From NCBI GenBank assembly GCA_031374735.1, contig JANMGQ010000004.1, positions 1-64,000 on the forward strand: 64,000 nt of DNA, in the 5' to 3' direction. Both the position numbers and the translations under genes were made by a program. This document shows positions 32,312-41,300 of this stretch, piece after piece. The stretch comes from JABFRJ01 sp031374735 (GTDB lineage: Bacteria > Pseudomonadota > Alphaproteobacteria > Rhizobiales > Hyphomicrobiaceae). The number at the start of each line of letters is the position of its first letter. Within the stretch, counting starts at the first letter, position 1. Below the pieces are notes generated by a model that worked only from the letters and a program-made list of their open reading frames with translations, made no database searches and was not told the origin of the DNA.

Positions 32312-35260
32312 CTACCCCTTCAACGCCTCCGCCAGCAGCGCCTTTTGCTCCGCCGCATGGCGCGATGCCAAGCCTGTTGCCGTCGCGGCGGAGGCTGTGC
32401 GGCCGGCATAGACGGCGCGTTTCGTGCGTGCGCCCGGGATTTGGGCCAATGTTGCCTCGAGGTTCGGCTCGACGAATGTCCAGGCACCCATGTTCTTGGG
32501 CTCTTCCTGGCACCAGACCATCTCGGCGGTCTTAAAGCGCGAGAGTTCCTTAATCAGAGCCTTGGCCGGGAACGGATAGAGTTGTTCGACCCTCAGCAGA
32601 TAGATGTCATTGATCCCCGCCGCCTCACGGGCCTCATAGAGGTCATAGTAGACCTTGCCCGAGCACAGCACGACGCGGCGGATCTTGTCGTCGGGCACGA
32701 GCTGGATCTTCTCGCCCTTGAGGTACTGCGCATCATCCCACAGCACGCGATGGAACGACGAGCCGGCAGCCAGTTCGTCGAGACGCGACGTGGCGCGCTT
32801 GTGGCGCAACAACGACTTCGGCGTCATGAGGATGAGCGGCTTGCGCACCTTGCGATTGATCTGACGGCGCAGGATGTGGAAGTAGTTGGCGGGCGTCGTG
32901 CAGTTGGCGACTTGCCAGTTGTCCTCGGCCGAGGCCTGCAGGAACCGCTCGAGTCGGGCCGACGAATGCTCCGGCCCCTGGCCCTCGTAGCCATGCGGCA
33001 GCAGGCAGACGAGGCCGGACATACGCAGCCACTTGCGCTCGCCAGCCGACAGGAACTGATCAAACAGCACCTGCGCGCCGTTGGCGAAGTCGCCGAATTG
33101 CGCTTCCCACATGACTAGAGCGTTGGGTTCGGCCAGCGTGTAGCCATATTCGAAACCAAGCACCGCTTCTTCCGAAAGCATCGAGTTGATGACCTCGTAC
33201 GGCCGCTGATCTGGCGAGACGTACTTCAGCGGCGTATATTGCTTTTCCGTCTCCTGATCGACCAGCACCGAGTGGCGCTGCGAGAACGTGCCGCGCTCGC
33301 AATCCTGCCCCGACAAGCGCACACGCACCTTCTCGCGCACCAGTGTTGCGAAGGCGAGATGCTCGGCCATGGCCCAATCAAGACCGAGCCCACTCTCCAC
33401 CATCTTGCGGCGGTTTTCCAGCAGGCGCTCGATCGTCTTGTGCGGCTTGAAGTCGTTCGGCACCGTGGTGATGCGGCGGCCGACTTCGCGCAGAACGTCC
33501 ATTTCGACGCCGGTGTTGCCGCGCCGTTCTTCGTCCTCGTCGTTGCCGACTTTGGACCAAACGCCCGTCTTCCAATCGGCTTCGTTGGGCTTGTAGCCCT
33601 CCGACAGCTTCAATTCATTGTCGAGATGGGCGCGCACCTTGCCCTTCATCTCATCAAGCTGTGCGGCCGTGAGCGTGCCCTCTTTGACCAGCTTGTCGCC
33701 GTACAGCGTCACGGTCGTCGGGTGCGCACGAATTTTGCGATACATCAGCGGCTGCGTGAATCCCGGTTCGTCCGACTCGTTGTGGCCGTGGCGGCGGTAG
33801 CAGATCATGTCGATCACGACAGGCTTCTGGAATTTCATGCGGAATTCAGTGGCGATCTTGGCCACATGCACGACGGCTTCCGGGTCGTCGCCGTTGACAT
33901 GGAAAATCGGCGCTTCCACCATCTTCGCGACGTCGGTGCAGTAGGGCGAGGAGCGCGAGAACTTTGGGTTGGTCGTGAAGCCGATCTGGTTGTTGATGAC
34001 GAAGTGGATCGATCCGCCTGTGCGGTGGCCACGCAGGCCTGAAAGGCCAAAGCACTCGGCGACCACGCCCTGGCCGGCAAACGCTGCATCACCGTGGATC
34101 AGCAGCGGCAACACGGCGCGACGATCGGTTGGCAGGCAGCCGTGCTGGTCTTGTTTGGCGCGCACCTTGCCGAGCACGACGGGGTCGACGATTTCAAGAT
34201 GCGACGGGTTCGCCGTCAGAGACAGGTGCACCTTGTTGCCATCGAACTCGCGATCGGAGGAGGCGCCAAGGTGGTACTTAACGTCGCCCGAGCCTTCAAC
34301 GTCGTCAGGCTTGAAGCTGCCACCGCGGAACTCATTGAAGATGGCGCGCATGGGCTTCGACATGACGTTGGCAAGCGTTGTCAGGCGGCCGCGGTGGGCC
34401 ATGCCGAGCACGATTTCTTTCACGCCCAATTGCCCGCCGCGCTTGATGATCTGCTCCAGCGCCGGCACCATCGATTCGCCGCCCTCAAGGCCGAAGCGCT
34501 TGGTGCCCGTGAACTTGACGTCGGCGAACTTCTCGAAGCTCTCGGCCTCGATCAACTTGTTCAGAATGGCAGCTTTGCCCTCGGGCGTGAACGTGATGTC
34601 CTTGTCGGCGCCCTCCATCCGCTCCTGCAGCCAGCTCTTCTGCGCGGCCGACGTGATGTGCATGAACTCCAGGCCGATGTGACGGCAGTACGTGCGGCGC
34701 AGGATCTTCAAGATCTGCCGCATGGTCGCGACTTCCAGCCCCAGCACCTTGTCGATGAAAATGGGGCGGTCGAGATCGGCTTCCGTGAAGCCATAGGTCT
34801 CAGGCTTGAGTTCCTTGTGCACCTTGCGCTCGGTGATATCGAGCGGGTCGAGGTCGGCAATCAGGTGCCCCATGACGCGGTAGGCGCGGATGATCATCAA
34901 CGCGCGGATGCTGTCTTGCGTGGCGCGGTGGCTTGCGACCGGTGTCAGGTCATAGCCAGCCGACTGCGCGCGCGCGGCAATTTTGGTGTGAAGATCGGCT
35001 TCGCTCGGTTCGTCGGACGTAAAGTCTGCGCCAAGCGCCCCGAGCATGTCCTTGTCATCGAGGCCGTTTGCACGACCGCTCGGCTTTTGGCCGCGTGTCT
35101 CTTGATCGCGCACGCTCTCAAAGAATCTTTGCCACTCTGGTCCGACGGACGTGGGATTCTGCTCCCATTTCTCCTGCAACTGCTCGATGTAAGCGGCATT
35201 GGCGCCGTCCAGGAATGCGGACTGGAGGAAAGCAGCGTTGGCCGGTTGGCGATCGGACAT
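32312..35260 (-). CDS. sucA: 2-oxoglutarate dehydrogenase E1 component
   Basis: SucA is the thiamine-diphosphate-dependent decarboxylase of the 2-oxoglutarate dehydrogenase complex. The 982 residues start with NAAYIEQLQEKWEQNPTSVG, typical for the E2-interacting N-terminus. TPP-domain marks include EIVLGMAHRGRLTTLANVM, LLIHGDAAFAGQGVVAECFG, IHFVINNQIGFTTNP and YRRHGHNESDEPGFTQPLMY; the transketolase-like part has LLPHGYEGQGPEHSSARLER. GGAG lies six bases ahead of the ATG. The usual neighbours sucB, lpd and sucCD are absent on both sides, so the complex genes are split in this genome. Confidence 0.96.
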   Translation of the reverse strand: MSDRQPANAAFLQSAFLDGANAAYIEQLQEKWEQNPTSVGPEWQRFFESVRDQETRGQKPSGRANGLDDKDMLGALGADFTSDEPSEADLHTKIAARAQSAGYDLTPVASHRATQDSIRALMIIRAYRVMGHLIADLDPLDITERKVHKELKPETYGFTEADLDRPIFIDKVLGLEVATMRQILKILRRTYCRHIGLEFMHITSAAQKSWLQERMEGADKDITFTPEGKAAILNKLIEAESFEKFADVKFTGTKRFGLEGGESMVPALEQIIKRGGQLGVKEIVLGMAHRGRLTTLANVMSKPMRAIFNEFRGGSFKPDDVEGSGDVKYHLGASSDREFDGNKVHLSLTANPSHLEIVDPVVLGKVRAKQDQHGCLPTDRRAVLPLLIHGDAAFAGQGVVAECFGLSGLRGHRTGGSIHFVINNQIGFTTNPKFSRSSPYCTDVAKMVEAPIFHVNGDDPEAVVHVAKIATEFRMKFQKPVVIDMICYRRHGHNESDEPGFTQPLMYRKIRAHPTTVTLYGDKLVKEGTLTAAQLDEMKGKVRAHLDNELKLSEGYKPNEADWKTGVWSKVGNDEDEERRGNTGVEMDVLREVGRRITTVPNDFKPHKTIERLLENRRKMVESGLGLDWAMAEHLAFATLVREKVRVRLSGQDCERGTFSQRHSVLVDQETEKQYTPLKYVSPDQRPYEVINSMLSEEAVLGFEYGYTLAEPNALVMWEAQFGDFANGAQVLFDQFLSAGERKWLRMSGLVCLLPHGYEGQGPEHSSARLERFLQASAEDNWQVANCTTPANYFHILRRQINRKVRKPLILMTPKSLLRHKRATSRLDELAAGSSFHRVLWDDAQYLKGEKIQLVPDDKIRRVVLCSGKVYYDLYEAREAAGINDIYLLRVEQLYPFPAKALIKELSRFKTAEMVWCQEEPKNMGAWTFVEPNLEATLAQIPGARTKRAVYAGRTASAATATGLASRHAAEQKALLAEALKG

Positions 35261-35424
35261 GCAAGTGCTCCGCGGGCGGCGCCCATGGTGTGATTTGGGG
35301 CTGCTCTTACGATGGCAGCGCGGATCGGGGAAGCGGGGAAACGGCGCAGCGATGCTCTCTCCACGGCCTCAAGTGTTGTGCAGGCACTGTTCACCGAGGC
35401 CGCGAGATCGCCATACTTGGACGC

Positions 35425-35985
35425 TCACGGCCGCGGATCGAACAGCCCCGTGGGCAAGCCGTCGAGGCTGGTGACATTTTTCTCGCGCCGATAGGCTTCG
35501 AGCGCCTCATCATCTCGCGCAGCCGTCCAGCGCTGCAAATTCTCTCGTTCGGCCTTGTAGTCGAACAGGGGAACCGCGAAGCCGCACGAGGTCTGGACCA
35601 TGTCAACAGTCAGCCGCATGATTTGGCGGGCGCCGCGAGGCATCTCGCCGCCGAAGGCCTCGGCAATCAACTCGCCGTAAGCCGCTGTGTCAGCGTGCAA
35701 AATCTCGCCGCGGCCGAACAGTCGCAGAATCATCGGTGCACCTTCGAAGGCGCAGAACATGATGGTCACCCGGCCACCCGCCTTGATATGTGCCGCCGTC
35801 TCGTTGCCACTGCCGGTCAAGTCGAGATAGGCGACAGTGGTCGCGTCGATCACACGCAGCGCATCGGTGCTGCGCGGTGAGACGTTGACGTGTGATCCGC
35901 CCGCGGCAGAGGCAGTGAAGAAGATACGCTGCCGGGCGATGAAATCCCGGTGCGCCGGCTCGATCAACTTGAATTGCTTGCCCAT
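35425..35985 (-). CDS. pyridoxamine 5'-phosphate oxidase-family flavin-binding protein
   Basis: This is a 186-residue split-barrel protein. The pattern IARQRIFFTASAAGGSHVNV, followed by ATTVAYLDLTGSGNETAAHI and GGRVTIMFCAFEGAPMILRL, is the general FMN-binding PNPOx-like fold. Catalytic residues for PNP oxidase are not recognisable, so it is probably a general flavin reductase or heme-handling relative. The ATG at 35985 (MGKQFKLIEP) is preferred to 36018. Bases 35261-35424 between it and sucA hold nothing recognisable. Confidence 0.8.
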   Translation of the reverse strand: MGKQFKLIEPAHRDFIARQRIFFTASAAGGSHVNVSPRSTDALRVIDATTVAYLDLTGSGNETAAHIKAGGRVTIMFCAFEGAPMILRLFGRGEILHADTAAYGELIAEAFGGEMPRGARQIMRLTVDMVQTSCGFAVPLFDYKAERENLQRWTAARDDEALEAYRREKNVTSLDGLPTGLFDPRP

Positions 35986-36084
35986 TTTGCGTCTCTGCTG
36001 TCGTCGGCCTTCAAGCACCTTTGACCATGTCAGCCATTTGCTGCAAGACCCGCCGCACCTGAGTGTCTACATAGAGAGCCGCCC

Positions 36085-36453
36085 GTGGCGCTTCCACCTA
36101 TCGCAATGTTGCTGCCTTTGGCAGGCGGCCCTGGGGGCGTCGCGCCTGTTCTGTTGCCAGATGTGCCGCTTGCGACAGTGCTTCTGTTTGCGGCTTTCAA
36201 TCCCATCACCATTGCGGTCGCTTACGCGCTCGGTCGCAAGGCCGATCAGTGGGCGAAGATCCTCATTGCCGCGTTTGCCGGTGCGCTTGCCGGAGCTGTT
36301 GCGCTGTGGCTTGGAACGTTGCTGCGCATCGGCGCACTGGCCACACCCGGGCGTGCGGCTGCGGGAATTTTCGCCGCCGGGATCATTTTTGCACTGATAC
36401 CCGCCGCAATCGGTTATGTTCGACGCACAGACACATCAGCGCCGAATCACTAA
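36085..36453 (+). CDS. small integral membrane protein, unknown function
   Basis: This 122-residue protein starts at a GTG and has three hydrophobic segments: ATVLLFAAFNPITIAVAYAL, ILIAAFAGALAGAVALWLG and AAAGIFAAGIIFALIPAAIG. There is no known motif. It lies 25 bases ahead of the site-2 protease gene on the same strand, suggesting a shared transcript. Confidence 0.62.
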   Translation: MALPPIAMLLPLAGGPGGVAPVLLPDVPLATVLLFAAFNPITIAVAYALGRKADQWAKILIAAFAGALAGAVALWLGTLLRIGALATPGRAAAGIFAAGIIFALIPAAIGYVRRTDTSAPNH

Positions 36454-36478
36454 CGGCAGCAAGACGCAGGGCGAGAGC

Positions 36479-37315
36479 ATGGGTTGGCAGCCGAACAAGC
36501 CGAACGGGACGGGCAGCAACGGCTCGGGCAACCGGCCGGACAATGTCTATAAGTTCGAACCGCGCCGGCGCCCAAAGGGCGAGTGGCCGGTGAGTTCCTC
36601 GTTCCTCGGCCTTTGCGCCGCATTTCTGATCATGGGCGGCATCATGATGTTCATGCCCCAGTTCGCGCGCGGTGCCGTGTTTCCGTTCGTGGTGGCCGGC
36701 TGGGTGATCTCGCTGTGCCTGCATGAGTTCGGCCATGCCTTCACCGCTTACAAGTATGGCGACGTGACCGTGAAGGATCAGGGCTATCTGACCCTGGATC
36801 CGCTGAAATACGCCGACCCGCTGACCTCGATACTGTTCCCGATCCTGATCGTCGCCATGGGCGGCATCGGCCTGCCGGGCGGCTCGGTTTACGTGAAGAC
36901 GCAGCTGTTTCGCGAAAGTTGGCAGAGGGCCGCCATGTCTGCGGCTGGGCCGTTCATGAACCTCGTGTTCTTGTTCATCGCCATGGCGTTTCTGCACCTC
37001 GTCAGTGTGCCCCCGGTGTTGTTTGCAGCGCTGTCGTTTATCGCGCTGCTGCAGATCACCTCTTTTGTCTTTAATCTGTTGCCCGTCCCCGGCTTTGACG
37101 GGTGGGGCGTGATCGAGCCGTGGCTGCCGCAGAACGTGCGCGAGTTCGGCTATAAGTTCGCACCTATCGCCATGATCCTGGTGCTGTTGCTGGCTTTCGC
37201 GATGCCCGGATTCTTCAGTTTCGTGTGGCGCATCGCCTTCATGATAGGCGATCCCATCGGCCTCGATTTCCGGCAGGCTGGCGCGGGCTTGCGGCTGTTT
37301 CAGTTCTGGCGGTGA
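36479..37315 (+). CDS. site-2 protease family (M50) membrane metalloprotease
   Basis: This 278-residue protein has the zinc motif HEFGH at residues 82-86 inside a membrane helix (WVISLCLHEFGHAFTAYKYG). The third ligand region is NLLPVPGFDGWGV. A cytoplasmic, Asn/Gly-rich N-terminus of about 38 residues precedes the first helix. The ATG at 36479 with GAGAG upstream is preferred over 36416, which overlaps the previous gene. Family members cut transmembrane substrates; no PDZ domain is present, so it is not RseP. Its substrate is unknown. Confidence 0.86.
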   Translation: MGWQPNKPNGTGSNGSGNRPDNVYKFEPRRRPKGEWPVSSSFLGLCAAFLIMGGIMMFMPQFARGAVFPFVVAGWVISLCLHEFGHAFTAYKYGDVTVKDQGYLTLDPLKYADPLTSILFPILIVAMGGIGLPGGSVYVKTQLFRESWQRAAMSAAGPFMNLVFLFIAMAFLHLVSVPPVLFAALSFIALLQITSFVFNLLPVPGFDGWGVIEPWLPQNVREFGYKFAPIAMILVLLLAFAMPGFFSFVWRIAFMIGDPIGLDFRQAGAGLRLFQFWR

Positions 37316-37428
37316 ACAGAGACGCCTCCGGGATGTGACGGCTCAGGCTGCGACGCAGAGCTGACAAAGCCAAACTTGCGAAGCTGATTGACGCGCGGCG
37401 GCGGCGGACGTATGCGCGGTGCGGGCCA

Positions 37429-37465
37429 CCTCTCCCCACCGAGAGGCATCTATCTGGAAGGATAG
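37429..37465 (+). promoter_or_regulatory. structured serC leader, serC-motif-like
   Basis: Two short hairpins precede serC: CCTCTC-CCCACC-GAGAGG (37429-37446) and CTATC-TGGAAG-GATAG (37450-37465). The second encloses the ribosome binding site AAGGA and ends two bases before the ATG. This arrangement resembles the serC RNA motif described ahead of serC in alphaproteobacteria, although I cannot align it to the family model. Occlusion of the ribosome binding site would allow translational control. Confidence 0.45.
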
Positions 37466-37467
37466 CC

Positions 37468-38634
37468 ATGACCGTCGCTGCCAAACCGGCGCTCAAGCCG
37501 CGCGTTCCACATTTTTCGTCCGGCCCCTGCGCCAAGCGCCCCGGCTGGTCCCTTCAAGCCCTGGACAATGCCTTTCTCGCCCGCTCGCATCGCGCGAAAG
37601 AGGGCAAGGAGCGCCTGAAACTCGCCATCGACAAGACCAAGGCGCTGCTCGGCCTGCCCGCCGATTTCCATTGCGCCATCGTGCCGGCCTCCGACACAGG
37701 CGCCTATGAAATGGCCATGTGGACGATGCTGGGCCAGCGCCCGGTCGATGCCCTCGCCTGGGAAAGTTTCGGCGAAGGCTGGGTGACCGACGTCGTCAAG
37801 CAACTGAAGCTCAAAGACGCGCGCATTCTCAAGGCCGACTACGGCCACCTGCCGGATTTGAAGCAGGTCGATTTTTCGCGCGATGTGCTGTTCACCGCCA
37901 ATGGCACGACATCGGGCGTCAAGATCCCGAACTACGACTGGATCCCGGCCGATCGCGAAGGTCTGACCTTCGTTGATGCCACCTCGGCGGCATTCGCGCA
38001 GGCGGTCGACTGGTCGAAGGTCGATGTGTTCACGTTCAGCTGGCAAAAGGTGCTCGGTGGCGAAGCCGCCCACGGCATGCTGATCCTGTCGCCGCGCGCT
38101 GTACAGCGGCTCGAAAGCTACACGCCAACTTGGCCCCTGCCGAAGATCTTCCGCCTGACCAAGGGTGGCAAGTTCACCAAAGAGGTGTTCGAGGGCGAGA
38201 CCATCAACACGCCGTCCATGCTGTGCGTCGAGGATTATCTCGATGCGCTGGCCTGGGCCGAAACCATCGGCGGCGCGACGGGCTTGCGCGAGCGTGCCGA
38301 CGCCAACGCAAAAGTGTTGTTCGACTGGATCTCCAAGACGCCGTGGATCGAGAATCTCGCCTTTGATCCAGCGACACGCTCGAACACGAGCGTGTGCGTG
38401 CGTTTCACCGATCCGAAGATCGCGGCGCTGTCGGCCGACGCGCAGGCCGCGTTCGTGAAGAGCTTCGTGGCGTTGCTCGATAAGGAAGGCGCCGCCAACG
38501 ACATCGCCTACTACCGCGACGCCCCTCCCGGCCTGCGCATCTGGTGCGGCTCCACGGTCGAAACAAGCGATGTCGCAGCTCTCGTGCCGTGGCTCGAATG
38601 GGCGTTCGCCGCTGAGTGCACGAAATTGGCATGA
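37468..38634 (+). CDS. serC: phosphoserine aminotransferase
   Basis: SerC transaminates 3-phosphohydroxypyruvate to phosphoserine. The 388-residue protein is of the alphaproteobacterial type, with PHFSSGPCAKRPGWSLQALD, FHCAIVPASDTGAYEMAMWT, LFTANGTTSGVKIPNYDWIP and the PLP lysine in VFTFSWQKVLGGEAAHGMLI. The start ATG follows AAGGATAGCC. It precedes serA with a palindromic repeat in between, so both first steps of serine synthesis are together here, while serB lies at 50.3 kb. Confidence 0.96.
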   Translation: MTVAAKPALKPRVPHFSSGPCAKRPGWSLQALDNAFLARSHRAKEGKERLKLAIDKTKALLGLPADFHCAIVPASDTGAYEMAMWTMLGQRPVDALAWESFGEGWVTDVVKQLKLKDARILKADYGHLPDLKQVDFSRDVLFTANGTTSGVKIPNYDWIPADREGLTFVDATSAAFAQAVDWSKVDVFTFSWQKVLGGEAAHGMLILSPRAVQRLESYTPTWPLPKIFRLTKGGKFTKEVFEGETINTPSMLCVEDYLDALAWAETIGGATGLRERADANAKVLFDWISKTPWIENLAFDPATRSNTSVCVRFTDPKIAALSADAQAAFVKSFVALLDKEGAANDIAYYRDAPPGLRIWCGSTVETSDVAALVPWLEWAFAAECTKLA

Positions 38635-38647
38635 ACCTCCTTCGCCC

Positions 38648-38817
38648 CTCCCTTCAGAGGGGAGAAGGTGCCCGAAGGGCGGATGAGGGGCAGCCACTTG
38701 CTCCGACACGCAGGGCACACATTTCAGCGTCTGCCTGCAGAACGATTCTCGCAGATGCTGCCCCTCACCCGCCCTATCGGGCACCCTCGCCCCCTGAAGA
38801 AGGGGGAGAGGGAAAAG
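38648..38817. repeat. large imperfect palindrome between serC and serA
   Basis: A unit of about 50 bases (CGCCCCTCCC..., GGGCGGATGAGGGGCAGC) is followed about 55 bases later by its inverted copy (GCTGCCCCTCACCCGCCC..., AAGGGGGAGAGGG). Each arm also folds on itself through short CCCC/GGGG stems. The whole structure fills the serC-serA gap and lies just before the serA ribosome binding site. It is probably a mobile REP-type repeat that may also modulate readthrough. Confidence 0.65.
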
Positions 38818-38826
38818 GATACGACC

Positions 38827-40407
38827 ATGCCCAAAGTCCTCATCGCTGACGCCCTCTCCCCCGCTGCCGTCGCCATCTTCAAGGAGCGCGGCATCGAGGT
38901 CGACATGAAGGTCGGCTTGTCGAAAGACGAACTCGAAAAAATCATCGGCGACTACGACGGTCTCGCGGTCCGTTCGGCCACCAAGGCGACCGAGAAGTTG
39001 CTGAAGGCGGCAACGAGATTGCGCGTCATCGGCCGGGCCGGCATCGGTGTCGACAACGTCGACATCAAGGCCGCGACGGCCAAGGGCGTGATCGTCATGA
39101 ACACGCCCTTTGGTAACTCCATTACAACAGCAGAACACGCGATCTCCATGATGATGGCGCTGGCCCGCCAGATCCCCGAGGCCGATCGCTCCACGCAAGC
39201 CGGCAAGTGGGAGAAGAACCGCTTTCTCGGCGTCGAACTCTACAACAAGACGCTCGGCGTCATCGGTTGCGGCAACATCGGCGCCATCGTCGCGGACCGC
39301 GCGGTGGGCTTGAAAATGCGTGTCATCGCCTTTGACCCGTTCCTGTCGCCGGAGCGCGCGCAAGAACTCGGCGTCGAGAAGGTCGAGCTGGATGACCTGT
39401 TCAAGCGCGCGGATTTCATCACGCTGCACACACCGCTGATCGAGAAGACACGCAACATCGTCGATGCGCGCGCGCTGGCGCTGTGCAAGAAAGGCGTGCG
39501 CCTCATCAACTGCGCGCGTGGCGGGCTGATCGACGAGAAGGCCCTGTTGGACGCGCTCAAGTCCGGCCACGTGGCTGGTGCCGCGCTGGATGTCTTTCTC
39601 GAAGAACCGGCGAAAGAAAACCCGCTGTTCGGCGTGCCGAACCTGATTTGTACGCCGCATCTTGGCGCCGCCACCGGCGAAGCACAGGAGAACGTGGCGC
39701 TGCAAATTGCCGAGCAAATGTCGGACTATCTGTTGAAGGGCGCCATCTCGAACGCGGTCAATTTCCCCTCCATTACAGCTGAGGAGGCGCCGCGCCTGAC
39801 GCCCTTCATCAAGCTCGCCGAACAGCTCGGCCTGTTTGCTGGACAGCTAACGGATGTGCGCATCAAAGGCATCAAGCTCACCTACTCCGGCGCTGTCGCC
39901 GAGCTGAACGTGAAGCCGATGACGGCTGTCGCCGTGGCGTCGGTGCTGAAACCCATGCTCGCCGACAGCATCAACATGGTCTCAGCCGTTTCCGTCGCGC
40001 AAGAGCGCGGCATCAAGATCGAGGAAACCAAGCGCGGCCAGGACGGCATCTACGAGAGTTACATCAAGCTGACAGTTGTGACCGACGACCATGATCGAGC
40101 GATTGCTGGCACCGTGTTTTCGGACGGCCGCCCGCGCATCATCCAGGTGCGCGACATCAACATGGAATTCGAAGTTGCGCCCCACATGCTGTTCGTGCGC
40201 AACGCTGACAAACCCGGTTTTATTGGCCGCTTCGGATCTGTCATGGGCGAGTCGGGCGTCAATATCGCGACCATGAATCTCGGCCGCGACGGCCCAGGCG
40301 GCGAGGCCATCTGCATCGTCGCGACGGATGAGCCGGTCAGTGAAAAGGTGTTCGGCGAGATCAAGGCACTGCCACAGGTGAAGCGGGTCAGCCGGTTGAA
40401 GTTTTGA
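38827..40407 (+). CDS. serA: D-3-phosphoglycerate dehydrogenase
   Basis: SerA oxidises 3-phosphoglycerate, the first step of serine synthesis. The 526 residues contain GRAGIGVDNVDIKAATAKGV, the NAD loop LGVIGCGNIGAIVADRAVG, the catalytic region INCARGGLIDEKALLDALKS, TPHLGAATGEAQENVALQIA, an intervening (ASB) domain and a C-terminal ACT domain (HMLFVRNADKPGFIGRFGSV). This is the long form that is usually open to serine feedback. The ATG at 38827 is supported by AAGGAT and by the start of homology; the frame is open back into the repeat. Confidence 0.96.
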   Translation: MPKVLIADALSPAAVAIFKERGIEVDMKVGLSKDELEKIIGDYDGLAVRSATKATEKLLKAATRLRVIGRAGIGVDNVDIKAATAKGVIVMNTPFGNSITTAEHAISMMMALARQIPEADRSTQAGKWEKNRFLGVELYNKTLGVIGCGNIGAIVADRAVGLKMRVIAFDPFLSPERAQELGVEKVELDDLFKRADFITLHTPLIEKTRNIVDARALALCKKGVRLINCARGGLIDEKALLDALKSGHVAGAALDVFLEEPAKENPLFGVPNLICTPHLGAATGEAQENVALQIAEQMSDYLLKGAISNAVNFPSITAEEAPRLTPFIKLAEQLGLFAGQLTDVRIKGIKLTYSGAVAELNVKPMTAVAVASVLKPMLADSINMVSAVSVAQERGIKIEETKRGQDGIYESYIKLTVVTDDHDRAIAGTVFSDGRPRIIQVRDINMEFEVAPHMLFVRNADKPGFIGRFGSVMGESGVNIATMNLGRDGPGGEAICIVATDEPVSEKVFGEIKALPQVKRVSRLKF

Positions 40408-40493
40408 ACTCAGGTCTTGCCCCGGTATCATCCGCGCCCATATTCGACCAATGTTGCGGGCCACGGTAGCCACCTACTGCAATGAGGCCGAGT

Positions 40494-41180
40494 ATGGCGC
40501 TGCGTCGACGCAATGTTCTGGTTCATGTCACGCGCGTGCTTGCGCTGGCAGCGGTTACAGCCCCGTTGGGCCTTGCGGCAGCTATGGCTCAGTCCAAACC
40601 GATCACCATCGTCGCCCTCGGCGACAGTCTATCGGCGGGCTATCAGCTGCCGGTCGCGAAGGCGTTCCCGGTTCAGCTCGAGGCGGCGCTGAAAGCACGT
40701 GGGCATGCCGTAACTGTCATCAACGCGGGTGTCTCCGGCGACACGACAGCGGCCGGGTTGGATCGGCTCGCCTGGGCGGTACCGCCCGAGGCTGACGCTG
40801 TGATTGTCGAGCTTGGCGCCAACGATGCGTTGCGCGGGCTCGATCCCGCCGAAGCGCGGCGCAATCTGGACAAGATCCTGACGGCACTCGCAGCCGACAA
40901 ACGCGATCTCCTCGTCGCGGGCATGCGCGCGCCGCTGAACATGCCGCCCGCCTATCGCGAGGTCTTTGATCGCGTGTTCCCCGAACTCGCCACCAAGCAC
41001 GGCGCTCTCTTGTATCCGTTTTTCCTCGAAAAGATCGCACTACAGCCAAAGCTCAATCTGCCCGATGGTATCCATCCGACGGCGGAAGGCGTGGCACTGA
41101 TCGTCGCGGACATCTTGCCCAAAGTCGAAGATCTCATTGCGCGCGTGAAGGTGCGCCGTGGCGAGAAGCCTGGCGGCTGA
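40494..41180 (+). CDS. tesA: arylesterase / TesA-like SGNH hydrolase
   Basis: This secreted esterase of about 228 residues has a signal peptide ending near AAAMAQS and the SGNH blocks: ITIVALGDSLSAGYQLPVAK (Ser nucleophile), VINAGVSGDTT, IVELGANDALRG and DGIHPTAEGVALI (Asp-His). The ATG at 40494 has GAGG six bases upstream; an ATG four codons earlier is also possible. It would hydrolyse acyl or aryl esters in the periplasm. It is a single gene facing the RTX gene across a strong palindrome. Confidence 0.9.
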   Translation: MALRRRNVLVHVTRVLALAAVTAPLGLAAAMAQSKPITIVALGDSLSAGYQLPVAKAFPVQLEAALKARGHAVTVINAGVSGDTTAAGLDRLAWAVPPEADAVIVELGANDALRGLDPAEARRNLDKILTALAADKRDLLVAGMRAPLNMPPAYREVFDRVFPELATKHGALLYPFFLEKIALQPKLNLPDGIHPTAEGVALIVADILPKVEDLIARVKVRRGEKPGG

Positions 41181-41208
41181 CGTCAATCGGCATCGGCTTA
41201 AACGCAAA

Positions 41209-41246
41209 CGACACCGCCCAGGGCAGGCATGCCCCAGGCGGTGTCG
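41209..41246. terminator. bidirectional palindrome between tesA and RTX gene
   Basis: CGACACCGCC...GGCGGTGTCG encloses an inner GGGCA/TGCCC pairing, forming an almost continuous stem between the convergent tesA and RTX genes. No long T tract is present. Position and stability suggest that it terminates transcripts from both sides. Confidence 0.6.
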
Positions 41247-41300
41247 AAGAGCGCGGGTCCTGCACGGCCCCGCGCAATCGTTCGGGCCAAGCTCATCAGC

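Noticed and set aside
37450..39717. 755-residue minus-strand open frame over serC and serA
   Set aside because: Long antisense frames are expected in this GC-rich DNA; the plus-strand genes have full family signatures.
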